The notes under the pieces were generated by a model. The model searched no databases, was not told the origin of the DNA, and saw only the letters and a program-made list of their open reading frames with translations. From assembly GCF_900215245.1 (NCBI RefSeq), contig NZ_LT907842.1:5642001-5706000 (forward strand): 64,000 nt of DNA. The letters run 5' to 3'. A program made the position numbers and the translations under genes. This DNA is from Pseudomonas fluorescens. GTDB lineage: Bacteria > Pseudomonadota > Gammaproteobacteria > Pseudomonadales > Pseudomonadaceae. Shown here piece by piece: positions 1-9,870 of the stretch (positions within the stretch are counted from its first letter, which is position 1; each line of letters opens with the position of its first letter).

Positions 1-1
1 G

Positions 2-430
2 CACGCCAGGTCCGACGCCGCGTCCTCCTTGGTTGTCGGTGTTGGCATCGTGGGTAACCTGGCGGGTTACCCGATCCTTGACCCCATTGCTGCGCTTGTC
101 GTCGGAGGCATGATCGCCAAGATGGGTGGGCACTTTACCTGGGACTCATTGCACGACCTGATGGACCGGTCTGCCGACGAGCAGGAAGTAGCAACTATTC
201 GCGCGACGCTGCACAACACACCCGGCATTAAAGGTGTCCATGATCTACGCACGCGAAAAATGGGGGATATGATCATTGTCGACGCGCATATCGAAGTGGA
301 CGCCTCAATCAGCGTTGAAGAAGGGCATGCGATTGCAGTGTGTGCCAGAGAACACGTGATGCGTATCCCTCGCGTTTTGAACCTGATGACGCACGTGGAC
401 CCGTGGCGGCGTCCAGATCTTGATCATTAA
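2..430 (+). CDS. Cation diffusion facilitator (CDF) metal transporter, C-terminal part
   Basis: The reading frame is open from the first bases of the window, so the gene starts upstream. The first visible residues read HARSDAASSLVV, the metal-binding H-x-x-x-D helix of CDF transporters. Two hydrophobic stretches (GVGIVGNLAGYP and DPIAALVVGGMI) follow. The remaining 90 or so residues form the soluble ferredoxin-like cytoplasmic domain (GIKGVHDLRTRKMGDMIIVD, then H-I-E-V). The family exports divalent cations such as Zn, Fe, Mn or Co across the inner membrane in exchange for protons. The metal cannot be told from this fragment. Family call is firm; the stop at 428-430 is clear. Confidence 0.88.
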   Translation, partial: HARSDAASSLVVGVGIVGNLAGYPILDPIAALVVGGMIAKMGGHFTWDSLHDLMDRSADEQEVATIRATLHNTPGIKGVHDLRTRKMGDMIIVDAHIEVDASISVEEGHAIAVCAREHVMRIPRVLNLMTHVDPWRRPDLDH

Positions 431-663
431 CCGGGCAAACCGATTGCCGCATAGATTATCAACAGTAGCGGCGGGTAACCCTTCACACTTTTATCACAAC
501 GTTTTCACACTTCATTAAGACGCGTTAAGTTGCCCAACCAAACTTAAGCCCGGGAACCGATCTCAATTATTTTTATTCATGCGTCCGTCGATCAAAACAC
601 CTAAACATTAAAAAACCTCGCCGATAGTATGAACTCACACTGCAACTTCTTAAGGGGATCAAC

Positions 664-849
664 ATGACATCGGCCATCACGGGTACGACCCACCTCACAC
701 CCGGCCAACCGGCAGCCATCAAGCCTCAAGTTCGCCCAGCCGTGCAGGCAGACAGCGACGGCGATCATGACGGCAGCACGCCAGGTGAAGTCGAACAACC
801 CAAAGCGACCTCGGGATCGATAGGTACGCAAGTCAACACGACGGCCTGA
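664..849 (+). CDS. Small hypothetical protein (61 aa)
   Basis: A 61-residue protein with a good ribosome binding site (AAGGGG about 6 bases before the ATG). It is hydrophilic, rich in Pro, Thr, Ser and Asp, with no membrane segment, no signal peptide and no Cys. It is probably disordered (for example TPGQPAAIKPQVRPAVQ, then a D/G/H-rich middle). The ending GSIGTQVNTTA resembles the tails of small uncharacterised Pseudomonas proteins. It stands alone with more than 200 bases of upstream sequence, so it probably has its own promoter. Function unknown. Confidence 0.55.
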   Translation: MTSAITGTTHLTPGQPAAIKPQVRPAVQADSDGDHDGSTPGEVEQPKATSGSIGTQVNTTA

Positions 850-867
850 CCGTCAGCAGAAATGGAC

Positions 868-892
868 GCGGGGACTAATCCCCCTGCGCCTT
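868..892 (+). terminator. Possible hairpin terminator after the 61-aa gene
   Basis: A short G-rich run followed by a C-rich run (GCGGGGA, loop CTAA, then TCCCCCTGCG) can fold into a 7-pair stem with one bulge about 20 bases past the stop of the preceding gene. Only a short, interrupted T run follows, so this is a weak intrinsic terminator at best. Confidence 0.3.
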
Positions 893-1030
893 TGAAGAAT
901 TTGCATCAGGGCCTGCCGCGGTAGAGAACGTATCGCCACGCAGCGCCGCAGCCGGTGCACTGAAAGCAGCTCTCGCCTGCTCACGCTGAGAAAGCCTGTC
1001 ATTTTCAGGAACGTGAATGACCGTCTTCAT
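875..1030 (-). CDS. Candidate 51-residue protein, below usual ORF cut-offs
   Basis: On the minus strand an ATG at 1030 opens a 51-codon frame ending in TAG at 875-877. The product begins MKTVIHVPENDRLSQREQ, with charged residues followed by an Ala/Ser/Gly-rich tail. An in-frame stop four codons upstream fixes the ATG as the only usual start. The upstream GGGG sits almost against the ATG, so the ribosome binding site is poor. The frame ends inside a G/C hairpin it would share with the convergent gene at 664-849. It reads more like a real protein than a random frame, but the case is weak. It is the only coding candidate in the 850-1187 gap. Confidence 0.3.
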   Translation of the reverse strand: MKTVIHVPENDRLSQREQARAAFSAPAAALRGDTFSTAAGPDANSSKAQGD

Positions 1031-1187
1031 CCCCGTATGCTAGCTGGCTAACGCCATCCAAGCGGCGCCCTGCAGAACCCGCGAACGTCAGACAACCGAA
1101 GCGAAATACCCAGCATAAAACCCTGAGTTTACTGGCCTTAACCTGAAATAAAGCTATACCTAAATTGCACTCAATCAGGGGAACATC

Positions 1188-1394
1188 ATGCTGTGCCTTA
1201 GGTTACTTTTCTTCACTAGCCCGAAATTCCGCTCCTTTGTCAGAATTGATCAAAACGGCGTCTGCTCAGGGCTCATTCGATGCCAACAATCGCCTGGCGA
1301 ATCATGGGTGGAAGTCGATGAATTCTGCTTGAGTTGGCTCGGCAAACCGCTACCGGGCCACGCCTGTCAAACAAAGCGCGCTGCATGGGTCTGA
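1188..1394 (+). CDS. Small hypothetical protein (68 aa)
   Basis: A 68-residue protein with a good ribosome binding site (CAGGGGAACATC before the ATG). It starts MLCLRLLFFTSPKFRSFVRID and continues with CQQSPGESWVEVDE and LSWLGKPLPGHA. This layout (RSFVRID, then a Gly-Trp-Val-Glu-Val segment, then SWLGKPLP) matches small uncharacterised Pseudomonas proteins I recall, which argues for a real gene. No transmembrane helix is convincing: the N-terminal LRLLFF run is short. Function unknown. Confidence 0.55.
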   Translation: MLCLRLLFFTSPKFRSFVRIDQNGVCSGLIRCQQSPGESWVEVDEFCLSWLGKPLPGHACQTKRAAWV

Positions 1395-1438
1395 TGAAGA
1401 CCGACGTCGCGTGACGTTCAACGTAAGGTCTAGATGCA

Positions 1439-2296
1439 CTAGCGCAAGATGATCCATTGAAGCGCGTCCTCAACCGATTGGCCGACGCCACCGGGCGTGA
1501 CGTTGTGCCCCAGCTCGGGATAGAGCCGGTATGCAAATGCCTGGCCCTTGGCACTCATTGCGTCCAACCGCTCCATCGCCAGGAACGCCGGTGTTTGCAG
1601 GTCCTTGCCACCCAGCAGCCAGAGCCCTGGAATCGAAACCCGGGCAAGCGAGTCGCGGGGGTCCGTGTCGGCAAACGCGTAGCGGTCAGGGTCTTCAGCG
1701 ATATGCGTGCGTACGTCGGTTTCGCTGTGGTTATTCCAGAAGTCCGCTTTGCCCTGCGTCAGGAACTGAAACCGCAGTTGCTCACGCGTTGTGAGCAGGG
1801 GCCCGCTGAACAACACCATGAAGCGCACGCCGGGGTTGTGTGCTGCCGCGATGGGAATGATCCAGCCAGCCTGGCTGAAACCGACCAGCCCAACCGGCAA
1901 CCGACTGGCCGCCAGCGTGCTGGCTAAGGCCGCGACGGCTGCGTTCGCATCACCCGCCAACACCGTCAGGTTCGACGCATCCAGGTTGTTGGTGCCGACC
2001 TCCGGGCCTGCATAAACACCGGCAGATTGGCCGACACCCCGCTTGTCATAGGTCAACACCGCGATACCCCGCGCGGCCAATAGCGTCGCGAAGTTTGTCA
2101 TGCGTTTTTCCTGCCCGGAACCGTGCACCAGGACCACGCCGGCCTTAGGATGCTCAGGCAAGAAGACCGTGCCGGCCAGTGAAATACCGGCACTGATGAA
2201 GGTAATGTCCTGTGTTGCAAAACCAGTCGGTTCAGCCAGGGTCAAACGGGGCAACAGCACACACAGCCCAAGTAAAACACCCATGGATAGGCGCAT
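1439..2296 (-). CDS. Exported alpha/beta hydrolase
   Basis: A 285-residue protein with a cleavable signal peptide (about residues 1-21, ending LTLAEP), so it is probably periplasmic. The alpha/beta hydrolase fold is clear: the oxyanion-hole HGSG at 58-61, the nucleophile elbow GFSQAG with Ser141, the acid Asp232 in GGKD, and His264 in ELGHNVTPGG. The GTVFLPEHP and YDKRGVGQS motifs place it near the dienelactone-hydrolase or peptidase-like esterases (family S9/DUF1100-type). Substrate unknown. It is monocistronic and divergent from the isochorismatase gene at 2468, with about 170 bases between them for two promoters. Confidence 0.85.
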   Translation of the reverse strand: MRLSMGVLLGLCVLLPRLTLAEPTGFATQDITFISAGISLAGTVFLPEHPKAGVVLVHGSGQEKRMTNFATLLAARGIAVLTYDKRGVGQSAGVYAGPEVGTNNLDASNLTVLAGDANAAVAALASTLAASRLPVGLVGFSQAGWIIPIAAAHNPGVRFMVLFSGPLLTTREQLRFQFLTQGKADFWNNHSETDVRTHIAEDPDRYAFADTDPRDSLARVSIPGLWLLGGKDLQTPAFLAMERLDAMSAKGQAFAYRLYPELGHNVTPGGVGQSVEDALQWIILR

Positions 2297-2467
2297 GATT
2301 CAATCCTGAAAGGGGAACAGCCGAGTAGCGGTGGCGCTACGTTGCCATTACCCGGTTGCGATCTCGTGACGCGAGTCGTTCATAAACGCACCCGATCGAG
2401 GATTAAACGCCTATAACTGATGTGCCATCGCACAACCGTGCAAACACCCACCTATCGGAGCATCACG

Positions 2468-3079
2468 ATGAACCCGACTAAAACCGCGCTGGTGTTAATT
2501 GAGTTCCAAAACGATTTCACCACCCCGGGCGGCGTCTTCCACGACGCCGTCAAGGGTGTCATGCACCAAACCGACATGCTGGCGAACACCGCTACCACGA
2601 TCCAACAGGCACGCAAGCTGGGTGTGAAGATCATTCACATGCCGATCCAATTTGCCGAGGGCTACCCCGAGCTGACGAACCGCTCTTACGGGATTCTCAA
2701 AGGCGTGGCAGACGGCAGCGCCTTTCGCGCAGGCAGCTGGGGCGCCGAGATCAGCGCCGCGCTGCCCCGTGAGCCCGCCGACATCGTGGTAGAGGGCAAA
2801 CGCGGGCTGGACGCCTTTGCCACCACCGGCCTGGACCTGGTGTTGCGCAACAATGGCATCCAGAACCTGGTGGTTGCGGGCTTCCTGACCAACTGCTGTG
2901 TCGAAGGCACGGTTCGATCCGGTTATGAAAAGGGCTACGACGTCGTCACGTTGACCGACTGCACCGCGACCTTCAGTGAGGAGCAACAACACGCTGCCGA
3001 GCACTTCACCCTGCCGATGTTTTCGCAGACGCTGAAACACACCGCGTTTCTGCACGCGTTGAACGCCATCCCGTCCTGA
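2468..3079 (+). CDS. Isochorismatase-family cysteine hydrolase
   Basis: A 203-residue protein. I chose the ATG at 2468 because it is preceded by CGGAG and begins at the conserved MNPTKTALVLIEFQNDF; the frame could open at 2420 but that adds unrelated residues. The cysteine-hydrolase triad is visible: Asp16 (FQND), Lys111 (EGKRGLDAF) and Cys144 (TNCCVEGTVR). Members hydrolyse isochorismate, nicotinamide, ureidoacrylate or N-carbamoyl compounds; the exact substrate cannot be read from the sequence. It is cytoplasmic and a single gene, closed by a strong hairpin terminator 25 bases after the stop. Confidence 0.88.
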   Translation: MNPTKTALVLIEFQNDFTTPGGVFHDAVKGVMHQTDMLANTATTIQQARKLGVKIIHMPIQFAEGYPELTNRSYGILKGVADGSAFRAGSWGAEISAALPREPADIVVEGKRGLDAFATTGLDLVLRNNGIQNLVVAGFLTNCCVEGTVRSGYEKGYDVVTLTDCTATFSEEQQHAAEHFTLPMFSQTLKHTAFLHALNAIPS

Positions 3080-3104
3080 AATAGCGTTACGGCGGCCTCA
3101 GCCC

Positions 3105-3133
3105 AACGCCCGATGCAACGCATCGGGCGTTTT
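3105..3133 (+). terminator. Intrinsic terminator of the isochorismatase-family gene
   Basis: A perfect 12-pair stem (3105-3116 with 3120-3131, three-base loop AAC) is followed by T residues. It lies between the convergent isochorismatase-type gene and treS and could act for both strands, although the T run is on the plus strand. Confidence 0.85.
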
Positions 3134-3169
3134 GTATGGCGTCGACGAGTCAATACGTGTGTTCAGCAC

Positions 3170-5236
3170 CTACAGCATCGGCGAATGACTGACCACCCGC
3201 AGCGCCAGCCCTTCGTAGGCATCCAGCGTGATGGTGAAATCCCCCTCGGCGGTGAGATCGCCTTCAACCCGCTCATTGATGATGTCCACCACTGGCCCCG
3301 GCGCGATGTTCGGCAGGTGCAGGGTTTCAGTGATCGGTGTGGCGCCGAAGTTAAGCGCGGTGATTTGCGTGCCCTTCCCGGCCGGCAACTCGTGAACCAT
3401 GATCAGCAAACCAGGATGCTCGACATCCGGCACCAGAATCTGGCGGCTGGCTGCGATCCCGTAGGCATTGCGCACCGCGAGGATTTTCTGCAGCTGTGCG
3501 GCAAATGACTCCGGGTCCTGCAATTGGCGGTTGAGGCTGCCGTACAAGGTTTTCGAACGCGGCATTTGCCCTGCGGACAGCTCGGCATCCGGGTTCAGGT
3601 CCACCAGGTCATAGGCGCCTCGATGGATCCAGCGGGTGTCCCCATCGCCCATCAAGTGCGCCACCTCATCGGCCGCCAGTGGCAACGCGCCCACCAGGTC
3701 CCAGCCGGACAAGGCAAACACCCCCGGCTGCATGGCGTTGTACATCACCAACAGCAAATGGATCTGGCGGATCTGCTGGATGTCGGCCGGCGTAATCGCC
3801 TCCAGATCACGAATGCCAAGGGCGGCGGTGATAATGCTGGCGGTGGTGCAGGACACGCCGTTGGTCACGAATTTGAGGTTATACGGCGCATGGTCACCGG
3901 CCAGGCGCTCATACATCTGTTCGCGAATATGCTCGCGCAGGATGTTGCCGGGGAACGTCTGACCTTGATAGAGGTAGCTGTCGTGGGCGTGCAAGGTCCA
4001 GAAATGCACGAGTTCCAGGGTCAGCTCATCGTGATTCTGCAACGCATGGATGAGTGAACCGGGATCGATTCCCTGGCTGTGCATCTCACGCAACATCAGG
4101 CGCAGAAACTCGGTGTCGCCCATCAGCAACGCATGCTGGTAAGCCGGCCGCGTGATGAAGTCATAGGAAAGATCGGCGCCGCCGTGAGACATGGCCGCGA
4201 TGTCGTCTACGGTCAGGTTCAGCTCTTGAAAGCTGAACCCGCCCGCCTTACGGATCGCCCCGCCCAACAACTGGTTGCCGGTAATAGACAGCGGATGGCT
4301 CTCGGACCAGGCGGTGCCATCCAACTTGCGCTCCACGCCGAGGAAACCATTGGCATCGAGGCGCAGGATCTTGGCGCCCATCACATCAATGGCATGCAGG
4401 GCATCGCCGATGATCATCTGCTGCGCCGCAAACGAAGGGTCCAGCCAGTTCAGTGACGGCTGGCCTTCCTTGAAGTAATGCAGGTACACCCAGCGGCGCG
4501 GCTTGCCATCCACGCCGACGACCACCGGTGTTGCGCTCCAGTCGGTTTCCTTTACACCGGGTTCGAAGAAAATCACCCGCTGTAACTGGCCAACGATGTA
4601 ATGCTTGTCGCGCAGCGCATCCACCTGCAGCGGGCTGAGGTTCTGCGCATCACGGCCCTGCGCCACTTCAGGTAGCAGCGGCCAGTCCTCTTCGCGGATT
4701 TCCACCATGTGGTACAGGCCGGGATAGTCCTCGTACGCCATCTCGGCCAGGCGAAAATCGGCGCCCTTGCCGGTATGGGAGGGAATCACGTCGTCAATGA
4801 TCACCGCATTATGCGCGGCAGCCATGCGCGTCAGCGCCTGCAACTGTGCCTCGGTGCCGAGTTGCGGGTCGATGTCGAAACTAATGCGGTCGAAATTACC
4901 GTCGATGGTCGGCGTATGCCGGGTGCCAGAAAGCCCACCGGACTTTTTCAGCGGGCCATTGTGAATGCCCTGGATGCCGATCTTCGACAGCGCATGCCAC
5001 AGGCTCTCATCGCCGAGCGCCTCGAGCACCGTGCCGTGCTCACGGGTCACAATCGACGCCGGGTACGCGGTAAACCACACCGACGACAACGCGGTGGCAT
5101 CACGGGGCCGGGTCTGCGCATACGGCTGCTGCCACAACCGCCCCTGCCCCGAATAGAGCTTGGCCCGTTGACGCGCCGCGTTGAGCATCGATTGTTGCAC
5201 CAGCCAGTTCACATGATCGTTGTCAGCCGCCGTCAT
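3170..5236 (-). CDS. treS: Trehalose synthase (maltose alpha-D-glucosyltransferase)
   Basis: A 688-residue GH13 enzyme that interconverts maltose and trehalose by intramolecular transglucosylation. I set the start at 5236 ([18 protein letters not shown]) because this gives the length and N-terminus of the Pseudomonas TreS type. The open frame runs back to 5521, but that part has no family similarity and overlaps the AraC gene. Catalytic regions are present: nucleophile Asp in [10 protein letters not shown], acid/base Glu in FQELNLT, and the transition-state Asp in [10 protein letters not shown]. It has no maltokinase fusion, unlike the long TreS forms. It stands alone rather than with treY/treZ/glg genes. 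The probable role is osmoprotection or trehalose turnover. Confidence 0.93.
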   Translation of the reverse strand: MTAADNDHVNWLVQQSMLNAARQRAKLYSGQGRLWQQPYAQTRPRDATALSSVWFTAYPASIVTREHGTVLEALGDESLWHALSKIGIQGIHNGPLKKSGGLSGTRHTPTIDGNFDRISFDIDPQLGTEAQLQALTRMAAAHNAVIIDDVIPSHTGKGADFRLAEMAYEDYPGLYHMVEIREEDWPLLPEVAQGRDAQNLSPLQVDALRDKHYIVGQLQRVIFFEPGVKETDWSATPVVVGVDGKPRRWVYLHYFKEGQPSLNWLDPSFAAQQMIIGDALHAIDVMGAKILRLDANGFLGVERKLDGTAWSESHPLSITGNQLLGGAIRKAGGFSFQELNLTVDDIAAMSHGGADLSYDFITRPAYQHALLMGDTEFLRLMLREMHSQGIDPGSLIHALQNHDELTLELVHFWTLHAHDSYLYQGQTFPGNILREHIREQMYERLAGDHAPYNLKFVTNGVSCTTASIITAALGIRDLEAITPADIQQIRQIHLLLVMYNAMQPGVFALSGWDLVGALPLAADEVAHLMGDGDTRWIHRGAYDLVDLNPDAELSAGQMPRSKTLYGSLNRQLQDPESFAAQLQKILAVRNAYGIAASRQILVPDVEHPGLLIMVHELPAGKGTQITALNFGATPITETLHLPNIAPGPVVDIINERVEGDLTAEGDFTITLDAYEGLALRVVSHSPML

Positions 5237-5322
5237 AAGCCCAATACCTGTGTTCGTGAAAAGGTTACTCGTAAGCATAGGAGGGGCGACGGGGGCGATT
5301 CGTTGCATCGCAATACGTGCAA

Positions 5323-6081
5323 CTACTCCAGCTGGCGATATTGCCTTGGCGTAAACCCGGTCAACGCCTTGAACTGGCGGGTAAATGCACTGTGGTCGGT
5401 GTACCCGCATTGCAACGCCACTTCGGTGATGGGCAGGTCGGTGTGCAGTAACCGATGCGCATGCTCCAGGCGCACTTTTTGGATCATCTGCCGTGGCGTC
5501 AGGTGGAACACCCGTTTGCAATAGCGTTCCAGCTGCGCCACGGAAATCCCGGCGATCCGCGTCAGTTCGCCAAGGGTGACGCGCCGGTTGAAATGCTCAC
5601 GGATGTGCTCATCCACGGCCGCCAGACGCTGGTACGCCGGGTGCGTTTCACTGGCTGACTGAAGGTCCACCGAAATACCCGCCAAGCCAATGATCTCCCC
5701 GCGCTGGTTGTACAGCGGCCATTTATGGGTCAGGCACCAGCCGGGTTCACGGCTGCCGTAAAGATGCAGTTCCAGCTGATCTTCAAGCACAAACCCCTGC
5801 TCCAGCACGCGCCGATCCTGCTCGGTATAACCCGGCCCCAGTTGAGCGGGGAACACCTCGGCGCTGGTCTTGCCGAGCAATGGTTGCAGCTGCTTGAGGC
5901 CACAGCGTTGCACCAGCGTCCGGTTGGCGAGCAGGTAGCGGGCGTCGATGTCCTTGATGAAGATCGCGGCATTGGGGATCACATCCAGCAGCGGCAACAG
6001 CTGCGCCGCTCCGGCCAATAGCTGTTCGATGCTGTGGGGACGAGCCCCCTGGAATAGGGCCGTAAACGCGCTCTGCACCAT
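5323..6081 (-). CDS. PAS-domain AraC-family regulator of the hydroxyproline cluster
   Basis: A 252-residue protein with an N-terminal PAS-like sensor (about 30-140: [20 protein letters not shown] to GLAGISVDL) and a C-terminal pair of AraC helix-turn-helices (about 155-250: [20 protein letters not shown] and [20 protein letters not shown], closing with GFTPRQYR). It is transcribed away from the permease-epimerase-deaminase operon, separated from it by 186 bases. That is the usual layout for a pathway-specific activator responding to hydroxyproline or an intermediate. The effector is inferred from the neighbours, not read from the sequence. Confidence 0.88.
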   Translation of the reverse strand: MVQSAFTALFQGARPHSIEQLLAGAAQLLPLLDVIPNAAIFIKDIDARYLLANRTLVQRCGLKQLQPLLGKTSAEVFPAQLGPGYTEQDRRVLEQGFVLEDQLELHLYGSREPGWCLTHKWPLYNQRGEIIGLAGISVDLQSASETHPAYQRLAAVDEHIREHFNRRVTLGELTRIAGISVAQLERYCKRVFHLTPRQMIQKVRLEHAHRLLHTDLPITEVALQCGYTDHSAFTRQFKALTGFTPRQYRQLE

Positions 6082-6267
6082 GACCTTGATTGCTCATTCA
6101 TTCGTCGACGCCAGGCAGATTGCGCCATCTGCGCGGCACTGTCGAGCACCGCAAAGTGTGCTGAATTCGTCATCCATCGCCATGCAAAACATCAATCGCC
6201 GCCGCGTTCGTGGGTTCACGATAGCGCCACTGCATGCCTATCCAATAACTCACAAGAAGGCGCCGCC
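6082..6267. promoter_or_regulatory. Divergent control region of the hydroxyproline cluster
   Basis: The 186 bases between the AraC-type regulator and the permease must hold both promoters and the regulator's operator. The only symmetry I see is a short CAGAT-(6)-ATCTG element near 6117. The permease has a usable ribosome binding site (AAGAAGG) before its ATG at 6268. No -35/-10 pair stands out. Confidence 0.5.
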
Positions 6268-7893
6268 ATGTCTGCTCAAGGCAAGTTCAAGAAACAACTT
6301 TCACTGATGGACCTCACCTTTATCGGGCTGGGCGCCATCTTCGGTTCGGGCTGGTTGTTCGCGGCCAGCCACGTGTCCGCGATCGCCGGGCCTGCCGGGA
6401 TTATTTCCTGGCTGATCGGCGGTTTCGCCGTGCTGCTCTTGGGCATTGTGTACTGCGAACTCGGCGCCGCCCTGCCGCGTGCCGGTGGCGTGGTGCGTTA
6501 CCCGGTTTACTCCCATGGCCCACTGCTGGGCTACCTGATGGGCTTTATCACGCTGATCGCGTTCTCAAGCCTGGTGGCGATCGAAGTGGTCGCCTCGCGC
6601 CAATACGCAGCGGCCTGGTTTCCCGAACTGACCAAGGTCGGCTCCAACGACCCGACCCCCCTCGGCTGGCTGCTGCAGTTCGCCCTGCTGTGCCTGTTTT
6701 TTATCCTCAACTACCGCAGCGTAAAGACCTTCGCCATCGCCAATAACCTGGTGAGCGTATTCAAGTTCATCGTGCCGCTGCTGGTGATCGGCGTGCTCTT
6801 CACCTTCTTCAAACCGGCGAACTTTCAGGTCCAGGGTTTTGCGCCATTTGGCTTGTCGGGCATTGAAATGGCGGTATCGGCCGGCGGCGTGATTTTTGCC
6901 TACCTGGGCCTGACGCCGATCATCTCGGTGGCCAGTGAAGTGAAAAACCCGCAACGCACCATTCCGATTGCGCTGATTCTGTCGGTGCTGCTGTCGACGG
7001 CCATTTATGTGCTGCTGCAAACCGCGTTCCTTGGGGGCGTGCCAACCGCGATGCTCGCCGACGGTTGGGCCGGGATCAGCAAGGAGCTGGCGCTGCCCTA
7101 TCGCGATATTGCCCTGGCTCTGGGCGTGGGTTGGTTGGCCTATCTGGTGGTGGCCGATGCTGTGATCTCCCCCAGCGGCTGCGGCAATATCTACATGAAC
7201 GCCACCCCGCGTGTGGTGTACGGCTGGGCGCAGACCGGCACGTTCTTCAAGCTCTTCACGCGTATCGACGAAAAATCCGGCATCCCGCGCCCGGCGTTGT
7301 GGCTGACCTTTGGCCTGTCGGTGTTCTGGACCCTGCCGTTCCCGTCCTGGGAAGCCCTGATCAATGTGGTGTCCGCTGCGCTGATCCTCAGTTACGCCGT
7401 CGCCCCGGTCACCGTCGCTGCGTTGCGCCGCAATGCACCGGGTATGGCGCGGCCGTTCCGGGTCAAGGGCATGGCGGTACTGGGGCCGCTGTCGTTCATC
7501 ATCGCCGCGTTGATCGTGTACTGGTCCGGCTGGAGCACCGTGTCGTGGCTGCTCGGCCTGCAAATCCTGATGTTTGGGGTGTACCTGCTGTGCGCGCGCT
7601 GGGTGCCGACTGCGCACCTGAACCTCAAGCAACAAGTGCGCGCCTCGGCGTGGCTGATCGGCTTCTACGCGGTGACCATCCTGCTGTCCAAACTCGGCAG
7701 CTTCGGCGGTATCGGGGCGATCAGCCACCCGTTTGACACGCTGGTGGTCGCGGTCTGTGCCCTGGGTATCTATTACTGGGGCGCTGCCACCGGCGTGCCT
7801 GCGCACCTCGTGCGCCTGGAACACGAAGATGACGAAAGCGAAGCCGTCAGCGACCTTCATCACCACGCCTCATTGTCCCCGGCCACCCACTGA
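6268..7893 (+). CDS. APC-superfamily amino acid permease (probable hydroxyproline uptake)
   Basis: A 541-residue inner-membrane transporter with about 12 hydrophobic segments. The first carries the APC substrate motif IGLGAIFGSGWLF (about 15-27). Other family marks are VASEVKNPQRTIP in the middle and FRVKG late in the protein. The C-terminal 30 residues are hydrophilic and His/Glu-rich. It is the first gene of the operon that continues with the 4-hydroxyproline epimerase only 12 bases after its stop. Uptake of trans-4-hydroxy-L-proline (or a betaine form) is therefore the likely role. Transport specificity is inference from context. Confidence 0.85.
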   Translation: MSAQGKFKKQLSLMDLTFIGLGAIFGSGWLFAASHVSAIAGPAGIISWLIGGFAVLLLGIVYCELGAALPRAGGVVRYPVYSHGPLLGYLMGFITLIAFSSLVAIEVVASRQYAAAWFPELTKVGSNDPTPLGWLLQFALLCLFFILNYRSVKTFAIANNLVSVFKFIVPLLVIGVLFTFFKPANFQVQGFAPFGLSGIEMAVSAGGVIFAYLGLTPIISVASEVKNPQRTIPIALILSVLLSTAIYVLLQTAFLGGVPTAMLADGWAGISKELALPYRDIALALGVGWLAYLVVADAVISPSGCGNIYMNATPRVVYGWAQTGTFFKLFTRIDEKSGIPRPALWLTFGLSVFWTLPFPSWEALINVVSAALILSYAVAPVTVAALRRNAPGMARPFRVKGMAVLGPLSFIIAALIVYWSGWSTVSWLLGLQILMFGVYLLCARWVPTAHLNLKQQVRASAWLIGFYAVTILLSKLGSFGGIGAISHPFDTLVVAVCALGIYYWGAATGVPAHLVRLEHEDDESEAVSDLHHHASLSPATH

Positions 7894-7905
7894 TTGGAGC
7901 GTTTT

Positions 7906-8832
7906 ATGAAACGGTTGCACGTTATCGACTCCCACACCGGCGGCGAACCCACACGCCTGGTCATGACCGGTTTTCCTCAGCTCACGGGCACCACCATCGC
8001 CGCCAAGCTCGACCACCTGCGCAGCGCGCACGATCAATGGCGACGCGCCTGCCTGCTGGAACCGCGCGGCAATGACGTACTGGTCGGCGCACTGTACTGC
8101 GAGCCCATCACGCCGGGGGCTACATGCGGGGTGATCTTTTTCAATAACGCCGGTTACCTCGGCATGTGCGGCCACGGCACCCTCGGCCTGGTCGCCTCCC
8201 TGCACCACCTGGGGTACATCGCGCCTGGGGTGCACACCATCGACACGCCGGTGGGTCCCGTCGCCGCCACCTTGCACGAAGACGGCGCCGTGACCCTGCG
8301 CAATGTGCCCGCCTACCGCTATCGCCAGCAGATGCCGGTGGACGTGCCTGGCCATGGGCGGGTGTATGGCGATATCGCCTGGGGCGGCAACTGGTTTTTC
8401 CTGGTCTCGGAGCATGGCCAAACCCTGCAAATGGACAATGTCGACGCCCTCACCGACTACACCTGGGCGATGCTCAAGGCCCTGGAGCACCAAGGCATTC
8501 ACGGTGCAGACGGCGCGCTGATCGACCATATCGAACTGTTCGCCGACGACGCCCATGCCGACAGCCGCAACTTTGTGATGTGCCCCGGCAAGGCCTACGA
8601 CCGTTCGCCATGCGGCACCGGCACCAGCGCCAAACTCGCGTGCCTGGCCGCCGATGGAAAACTCGCCCCCGGCGCGCCGTGGGTACAAGCCAGCATCACC
8701 GGCAGCCAATTCGAAGCCCGTTATGAATGGGAGGGCGAGCGCATTCGCCCCTTCATCACCGGCCGCGCGTACATGACCGCCGACAGCACCCTGCTGATCG
8801 ACGAACACGACCCTTTCGCCTGGGGCATCTGA
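7906..8832 (+). CDS. lhpA: 4-hydroxyproline 2-epimerase (proline racemase family)
   Basis: A 308-residue cofactor-independent epimerase. The start at 7906 is set by GGAG six bases upstream and the conserved [15 protein letters not shown]. Both catalytic cysteines are present: Cys88 in GMCGHGT and Cys236 in SPCGTGTS. That arrangement is typical of 4-hydroxyproline 2-epimerase rather than trans-3-hydroxyproline dehydratase, which has Ser/Thr at one site. It converts trans-4-hydroxy-L-proline to cis-4-hydroxy-D-proline. The downstream deaminase, semialdehyde dehydrogenase and FAD oxidase complete the route to 2-oxoglutarate, which supports the assignment. Confidence 0.93.
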   Translation: MKRLHVIDSHTGGEPTRLVMTGFPQLTGTTIAAKLDHLRSAHDQWRRACLLEPRGNDVLVGALYCEPITPGATCGVIFFNNAGYLGMCGHGTLGLVASLHHLGYIAPGVHTIDTPVGPVAATLHEDGAVTLRNVPAYRYRQQMPVDVPGHGRVYGDIAWGGNWFFLVSEHGQTLQMDNVDALTDYTWAMLKALEHQGIHGADGALIDHIELFADDAHADSRNFVMCPGKAYDRSPCGTGTSAKLACLAADGKLAPGAPWVQASITGSQFEARYEWEGERIRPFITGRAYMTADSTLLIDEHDPFAWGI

Positions 8833-8864
8833 GCCCCCGATCTATAGTCCAAGGAGTTAGCACA

Positions 8865-9812
8865 ATGAGCGACAACATCTTTACCGGCTGCATCCCCGCG
8901 CTGATGACCCCGTGCACCGCCGAGCGCAAGCCGGACTTCGACGCGCTGGTCGCCAAAGGCCGCGAGCTGGTCGATATCGGCATGAGCGCCGTGGTGTATT
9001 GCGGTTCCATGGGGGACTGGCCGTTGCTGACCGAGGCCGAGCGCCAGGAAGGTGTGGCCCGTCTGGTCGCCGCCGGTGTGCCGACCATCGTCGGCACCGG
9101 CGCGGTGAACAGCCGTGAGGCGGTGGCCCACGCAGCCCATGCGGCCCACGTCGGTGCCCATGGTTTGATGGTGATCCCGCGCGTGTTGTCCCGTGGTGCG
9201 TCTGCAACGGCGCAAAAAGCGCACTTCTCGGCCATCCTCAAGGCCGCGCCCAACCTGCCGGCGGTGATCTACAACAGCCCATACTACGGCTTCGCCACCC
9301 GCGCTGAGCTGTTCTTCGAACTGCGCCGCGAACACCCGAACCTGATCGGCTTCAAGGAATTCGGCGGCGGTGCCGACCTGCGCTACGCGGCGGAAAACAT
9401 CACCTCCCAGGACGCTAACGTGACCCTGATGGTCGGTGTCGACACCCAAGTGGTACACGGTTTCGTCAACTGCAACGCCACCGGCGCGATTACCGGCATC
9501 GGCAACGCCCTGCCTCGGGAAGTGCTGCAACTGGTCGCCCTGAGCAAGCAGGCGGCCAAAGGCGACGCCAAGGCCCGACGCCTGGCGCGTGAACTGGAAG
9601 CCGCGCTGGCCGTGCTGTCGTCCTTCGATGAAGGCTGCGATCTGGTGCTGTATTACAAGCACTTGATGGTGCTCAACGGCGACCAGGGCTACGCCCTGCA
9701 CTTCAACCAAACCGACATACTCAGCGACGCCCAGCGGCATTACGCCGAGAACCAGTACGCGCTGTTCCGTCAGTGGTACAGCAACTGGTCGGCCGAACAG
9801 AACCTCGACTGA
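8865..9812 (+). CDS. lhpC: 1-pyrroline-4-hydroxy-2-carboxylate deaminase (DapA/NAL superfamily)
   Basis: A 315-residue Schiff-base enzyme of the dihydrodipicolinate synthase superfamily. The start at 8865 follows AAGGAG; the frame is open further upstream but only as a shadow of the epimerase gene. The catalytic Lys is at 164 (IGFKEFGG) and the YNSPYYG tyrosines are near 136-141. In the hydroxyproline pathway this family member deaminates the pyrroline product of the D-hydroxyproline oxidase to 2-oxoglutarate semialdehyde. The function is strongly supported by position between the epimerase and the aldehyde dehydrogenase. Confidence 0.9.
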   Translation: MSDNIFTGCIPALMTPCTAERKPDFDALVAKGRELVDIGMSAVVYCGSMGDWPLLTEAERQEGVARLVAAGVPTIVGTGAVNSREAVAHAAHAAHVGAHGLMVIPRVLSRGASATAQKAHFSAILKAAPNLPAVIYNSPYYGFATRAELFFELRREHPNLIGFKEFGGGADLRYAAENITSQDANVTLMVGVDTQVVHGFVNCNATGAITGIGNALPREVLQLVALSKQAAKGDAKARRLARELEAALAVLSSFDEGCDLVLYYKHLMVLNGDQGYALHFNQTDILSDAQRHYAENQYALFRQWYSNWSAEQNLD

Positions 9813-9870
9813 TCGCTTCGCGCCGCTGTGGTGCGCACAGCGGCCAACCCTTTTTTACCAGGACGACCCC

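Noticed and set aside
6565..7866. A 433-residue minus-strand frame over the permease
   Set aside because: It is rich in His, Gln, Arg and Asp, as antisense to a hydrophobic membrane protein, and has no family marks.
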